64,000 bases of DNA from Desulfobaculum bizertense DSM 18034 (GTDB taxonomy: Bacteria > Desulfobacterota > Desulfovibrionia > Desulfovibrionales > Desulfovibrionaceae), in NCBI RefSeq assembly GCF_900167065.1, contig NZ_FUYA01000003.1, positions 1-64,000 on the forward strand, read 5' to 3'. Made by a program: the position numbers and the translations under genes. How positions within the stretch are numbered: the stretch's first letter is position 1; each line of letters opens with the position of its first letter. The notes under the pieces were generated by a model. It was not told where the DNA came from and searched no databases. It was given only the letters and a program-made list of their open reading frames with translations. Positions 61,451-64,000 of the stretch are shown in pieces.

Positions 61451-61591
61451 CTACATTCTTCGCTGTTTGCCACCACGGATCAGTTTTGAATTATGGTAGC
61501 GCACAATACAGGCTCCCGCGATCAGTCCAATGACCGTGAACATACCCGTAATTAAAAACACTCGCGTTATCTCAGAAAATCCATCCAGCAT
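61451..61591 (-). CDS. Very small membrane protein (46 aa)
   Basis: A 46-codon gene from ATG 61591 to TAG 61451, with a strong GAGGAGG five bases upstream. The product has one membrane helix (about residues 11-30) and a basic tail (KLIRGGKQRRM). Together with the two small membrane genes downstream it makes a run of three. Not a recognised family, but the ribosome site argues that it is translated. Confidence 0.6.
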   Translation of the reverse strand: MLDGFSEITRVFLITGMFTVIGLIAGACIVRYHNSKLIRGGKQRRM

Positions 61592-61740
61592 AGCCCCTCC
61601 TCAACTCGTCAAAGCAAGCCCGTTGCCCCTTCCACAAGGCGCTACGCACTGCCACATAAAAGCTCGTTTCGCTGCATATCTATACACTGAAACACGTCTT
61701 TCGCCCAGAGCAAAGCCCTTCACCCCAGTCCTGGGATTTT

Positions 61741-62511
61741 CTACAAAGCTGAGAGGAGCGCTGAAATTTCTTCATTTTTTTCGCCATACATTTTTTTTGC
61801 AAAGCGCTGAATTTTTCCATTCACGTTTTTACGCGGTGGCAAATCCGGTGACGCCAAAAAATGCATCCCAAGGCATTCTACTTCCGGGAAGTGCATATCT
61901 TTATCAATGCCAGTGTACCCATTGAGAACAGCGCCAGACAGCTCTTCCCGGCGTTCCAGCTCGGGGTCCATATGCCGAACAAAAGCCAGCGTTGTCGAAG
62001 GTGACTGACTTTCATTCACAAGCCTCACTTCCCGGTTCAGGGCCTCGCACTGTTTCTGCAAATGATTATAGTTCACCGTGATATGCTTTCGCCCGCTTCC
62101 ATCCCCCGCATCGATGTACTCCCCATGCAGGTAACACTCCACGGCCTGCTGTACATCGCCATACGTCAAAGACAGCATCCGGGCGTAGCGCCCCGCCCGC
62201 GTCAGGGCAAACACGGCATGTCGCTCTCCCCGGGGGCTGTCCTCCGGAACCATATGCACAAGGTGTGGCGCATTGACGCCAAGGGCATCAAAAAATTTAT
62301 GAATCATCTCCTCATCATTCAGCAGAAGTTCATGCAGCAGCGCCAGCTCGCGCAGAACGTTTCTCTCCACCTTTCTCAGCCGCTCTTTTGCCTGCTCAAA
62401 GTCATAAATTTCATCTTCGAGCCGCTTTCTGGCTCCAAAAAAGTTCTCCGCAGCCTCCGAAAGCGTCTCTTTCATCAGTCCATCAGCAAAATCATCAAAT
62501 TGGCTGCTCAT
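61741..62511 (-). CDS. Hypothetical cytoplasmic protein
   Basis: A 256-aa soluble protein. The N-terminal 70 residues are helical and likely coiled coil (EDEIYDFEQAKERLRKVERN); the middle (about 95-150) is beta-rich (RHAVFALTRAGRYARML). No known domain recognised. It is followed on the same strand by nothing close and lies 12 bases after the exporter gene, with which it may be co-transcribed. Confidence 0.55.
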   Translation of the reverse strand: MSSQFDDFADGLMKETLSEAAENFFGARKRLEDEIYDFEQAKERLRKVERNVLRELALLHELLLNDEEMIHKFFDALGVNAPHLVHMVPEDSPRGERHAVFALTRAGRYARMLSLTYGDVQQAVECYLHGEYIDAGDGSGRKHITVNYNHLQKQCEALNREVRLVNESQSPSTTLAFVRHMDPELERREELSGAVLNGYTGIDKDMHFPEVECLGMHFLASPDLPPRKNVNGKIQRFAKKMYGEKNEEISALLSAL

Positions 62512-62523
62512 TCTTTTTCTCCA

Positions 62524-63177
62524 CTACGACCGCTTTGCAAATCCGAGGCAAATCCCCAATGTGATGAATATACCGCCAGTCAAACTGTTCTGGAAGCGAT
62601 GCAGTCCCGGGCGCCCTGCGGCAAAGGTTCGCACGGCACCACAGCACAGCACAACGCCCAGCAGCACAAGAAATCCGCTCATGCAAAAGCTCAGCCCCAA
62701 AAGCACGAGCTGTGCCGTAAAATTTTCTCCGTTCGGGTTGGCGAACTGCGGCAAAAACGACAAAAAGAACAGCGCCACTTTCGGATTTAGCACGGCGACG
62801 ATCAGTCCCTGTCGGAACAGCTTCCACAGCGGCTCTCGTTCATGAACTGTCCCCCCATTCGCTCCAGCCATAACCTTTTTCGCCCCTCCGCTCCGCAGCA
62901 TCTTTAGCCCCATCCACACGAGGTATGCCGCGCCTGCCCAGCGCACAAGATCGTACGCCAGCGCCGAGTGCATCAGCACCGCCGAAAGCCCCAGCGCCGC
63001 GGCGCAGGTATGCAGCACTCCGCCGCACGCAATTGCCAGCGCAGACGCTAGCCCCGCTCCACGCCCCTGCGCCGCGCTCCGCGTCGCTACGTATATCATG
63101 TCCGGCCCCGGCGTCAGGTTCAGCAGCAGCACCGCCGCCATAAACATCATGTACTGCTCAAGCCCAATTCCAAGCAT
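62524..63177 (-). CDS. LysE/RhtB-family amino-acid exporter
   Basis: A 217-aa inner-membrane protein with about six helices. The N-terminal LLLNLTPGPDMIYVATRS is the RhtB/LysE signature, and ALNPKVALFFLSFLPQF-like (VLNPKVALFFLSFLPQF) near residue 130 is the second family motif. These exporters remove threonine, homoserine, leucine or similar. The start at 63177 gives the usual length; the long frame upstream runs through the mosaic repeat and is not coding. Substrate not assignable. Confidence 0.88.
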   Translation of the reverse strand: MLGIGLEQYMMFMAAVLLLNLTPGPDMIYVATRSAAQGRGAGLASALAIACGGVLHTCAAALGLSAVLMHSALAYDLVRWAGAAYLVWMGLKMLRSGGAKKVMAGANGGTVHEREPLWKLFRQGLIVAVLNPKVALFFLSFLPQFANPNGENFTAQLVLLGLSFCMSGFLVLLGVVLCCGAVRTFAAGRPGLHRFQNSLTGGIFITLGICLGFAKRS

Positions 63178-63199
63178 GAAAATTTTTTCCTTTTTTTTA

Positions 63200-63580
63200 T
63201 TATGAGTCGTTGTGTTGGGCGCGCCGCCCCCAAACCCCGGCCGGGGCCAGCCCCGGACCCCGCGTAAGGGAATGATTCCCTTACGTATCCTCAGCGAGTT
63301 TGAATTCCATCCACGCTTCGCGTGAATGAAATTCAAACTTGGGTGAGAAGGCGATAAGAAAACCTCTTTCTCTTCTGCGAGTCGCCGCAATCGGGAAACG
63401 CCCACTAGCTCAAAAAAAACAGGGCTGATGGAGAGGAAAGCAAAGCCTTCATCCCATTCAGCCCTGTTTTTTTTGAGCGAGAGCGGGATTCCCAAGGGCC
63501 TCGTCCTTGGGCGGGGTCAAGGGGCAGCGCCCCTTGCAGGGTTTGGGGCAGCGCCCCAACAAAACACCACCCAACCGATA
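63200..63580 (-). repeat. Mosaic hairpin repeat, copy C (inverted)
   Basis: Reverse-complement counterpart of copy B, between the exporter and the MarC-family gene. It carries the CGTAAGGGAA and GTTTGAATT hairpins (63263-63340), a perfect 21-bp arm pair (63408-63428 with 63458-63478) and the CCCAAGG, AAGGGGC and GGGGC hairpins to about 63560. Arm sequences of the main hairpin differ from copy B, while flanks and loop are shared. Confidence 0.9.
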
Positions 63581-63735
63581 AAACCTTCAACCCAAGCGTA
63601 GCAAAAGGGACCGTGACCGACCAGCAAGGATAAGGTAGGCTCACGAGAGAGAGCTTGCCAATTCACCACAAAAGGCTGTACCGCTTCACATTACGCAAAA
63701 ACGCGTAACAGTATTCTGAGAAGTGGGAGAAGCAG

Positions 63736-64000
63736 ATGGAACTTTCGAGTATGATACAGAGCATTTTTGAACTAGCATTTCCGTTGTTTTTAATCATGGA
63801 CCCGATTGGGAACGGAGCTATTTCTCTTTCGATCCTGAAAGATCACTCACCTGCGCGCCAGCGGGCAATCATACTGCGGGAGTGCATCTTTGCTCTGCTT
63901 ATCATCCTGACATTCCAGTACCTAGGAGAAGGTCTCCTAAGCTTGCTGGACATTGGCCAGTCCACCCTGCGCATTGCGGGTGGAGCGATTCTGTTTGTCA
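63736..64000 (+). CDS. MarC-family membrane protein (partial)
   Basis: The frame from ATG 63736 (GGGAG seven to eight bases upstream) is open to the window edge, 88 codons. It shows the MarC/UPF0056 pattern: FELAFPLFLIMDPIGNGAIS in the first helix, basic RQRAIILRE, a second helix and LRIAGGAILFV, the usual third. The rest of the gene lies outside. MarC proteins are inner-membrane proteins of uncertain function. Confidence 0.85.
   Translation, partial: MELSSMIQSIFELAFPLFLIMDPIGNGAISLSILKDHSPARQRAIILRECIFALLIILTFQYLGEGLLSLLDIGQSTLRIAGGAILFV

Noticed and set aside
63250-63360. Shared peptide LNFIHAKRG seen near three loci
   Set aside because: It is a translation of the nucleic acid repeat, frames end differently in each copy and no start or ribosome site is conserved; not a protein family.
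1-64000. CRISPR array, rRNA operon, integrase or prophage
   Set aside because: No regularly spaced repeats, no rRNA sequence and no integrase, transposase or phage genes were seen in either strand.

Overview
The window looks like chromosomal DNA from a sulfate-reducing bacterium of the Desulfovibrionaceae type. This is inferred from gene content, since no search was run. The main pointers are siroheme-dependent heme synthesis (ahbC, hemB, ahbD and one siroheme decarboxylase subunit), an archaeal-type first enzyme of the aromatic pathway (ADH synthase), a methyl-accepting chemotaxis protein with a c-type heme site beside a tetraheme cytochrome, and a small siroheme/Fe-S reductase-like protein.

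Layout. 1-5 kb: thiM-thiE on the minus strand, divergent from a His-rich metal transporter and a MarR regulator, then a solute-binding protein and an HD-domain protein. 5-12 kb: rplM-rpsI, an unassigned radical SAM protein, a long leader plus a YqhD-type alcohol dehydrogenase, tRNA-Trp, purM, amrS and tRNA-Pro. 12-21 kb: a DUF2939-like protein, an FmdE/molybdopterin-binding fusion, a PAS-LuxR regulator, a secreted Ntn hydrolase, an HD-GYP protein and a trmB-lysA pair. 21-37 kb is signalling: MscS, two histidine kinases (one of 1436 aa), darP, a flavoprotein, two chemoreceptors and a tetraheme cytochrome. 37-41 kb: a REC-TPR protein, the ADH synthase with a Tyr-rich attenuator, and an FAH-family protein. 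41-49 kb: the conserved rpsB-tsf-pyrH-frr-uppS-cdsA-dxr-rseP-tsaB run. 49-53 kb: flagellin, fliD and fliS with sigma-28 and sigma-54 promoters. 53-61 kb: small envelope genes, the siroheme/ferredoxin protein, the heme cluster and rpe. 61-64 kb: small membrane proteins, an RhtB-type exporter and the start of a MarC-family gene.

Two structures stand out beyond the genes. The first is an attenuator in front of the ADH synthase gene: a 29-codon peptide with six Tyr plus Trp and Phe, then an intrinsic terminator, apparently transcribed from a promoter so close that the peptide mRNA would be nearly leaderless. The second is a mosaic intergenic repeat made almost entirely of hairpins, present three times (1-112, 34297-34745, and inverted at 63200-63580). 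The main hairpin has different arm sequences in the two full copies yet stays perfectly paired in each. Several pairs are G-U on one strand and would be A-C mismatches on the other, which hints at an RNA-level structure. One copy supplies the last codons of thiE.

Regulatory sites were read by eye. Transcription starts, operator owners and the heme, redox and taxis links are inferences, marked as such in each entry.
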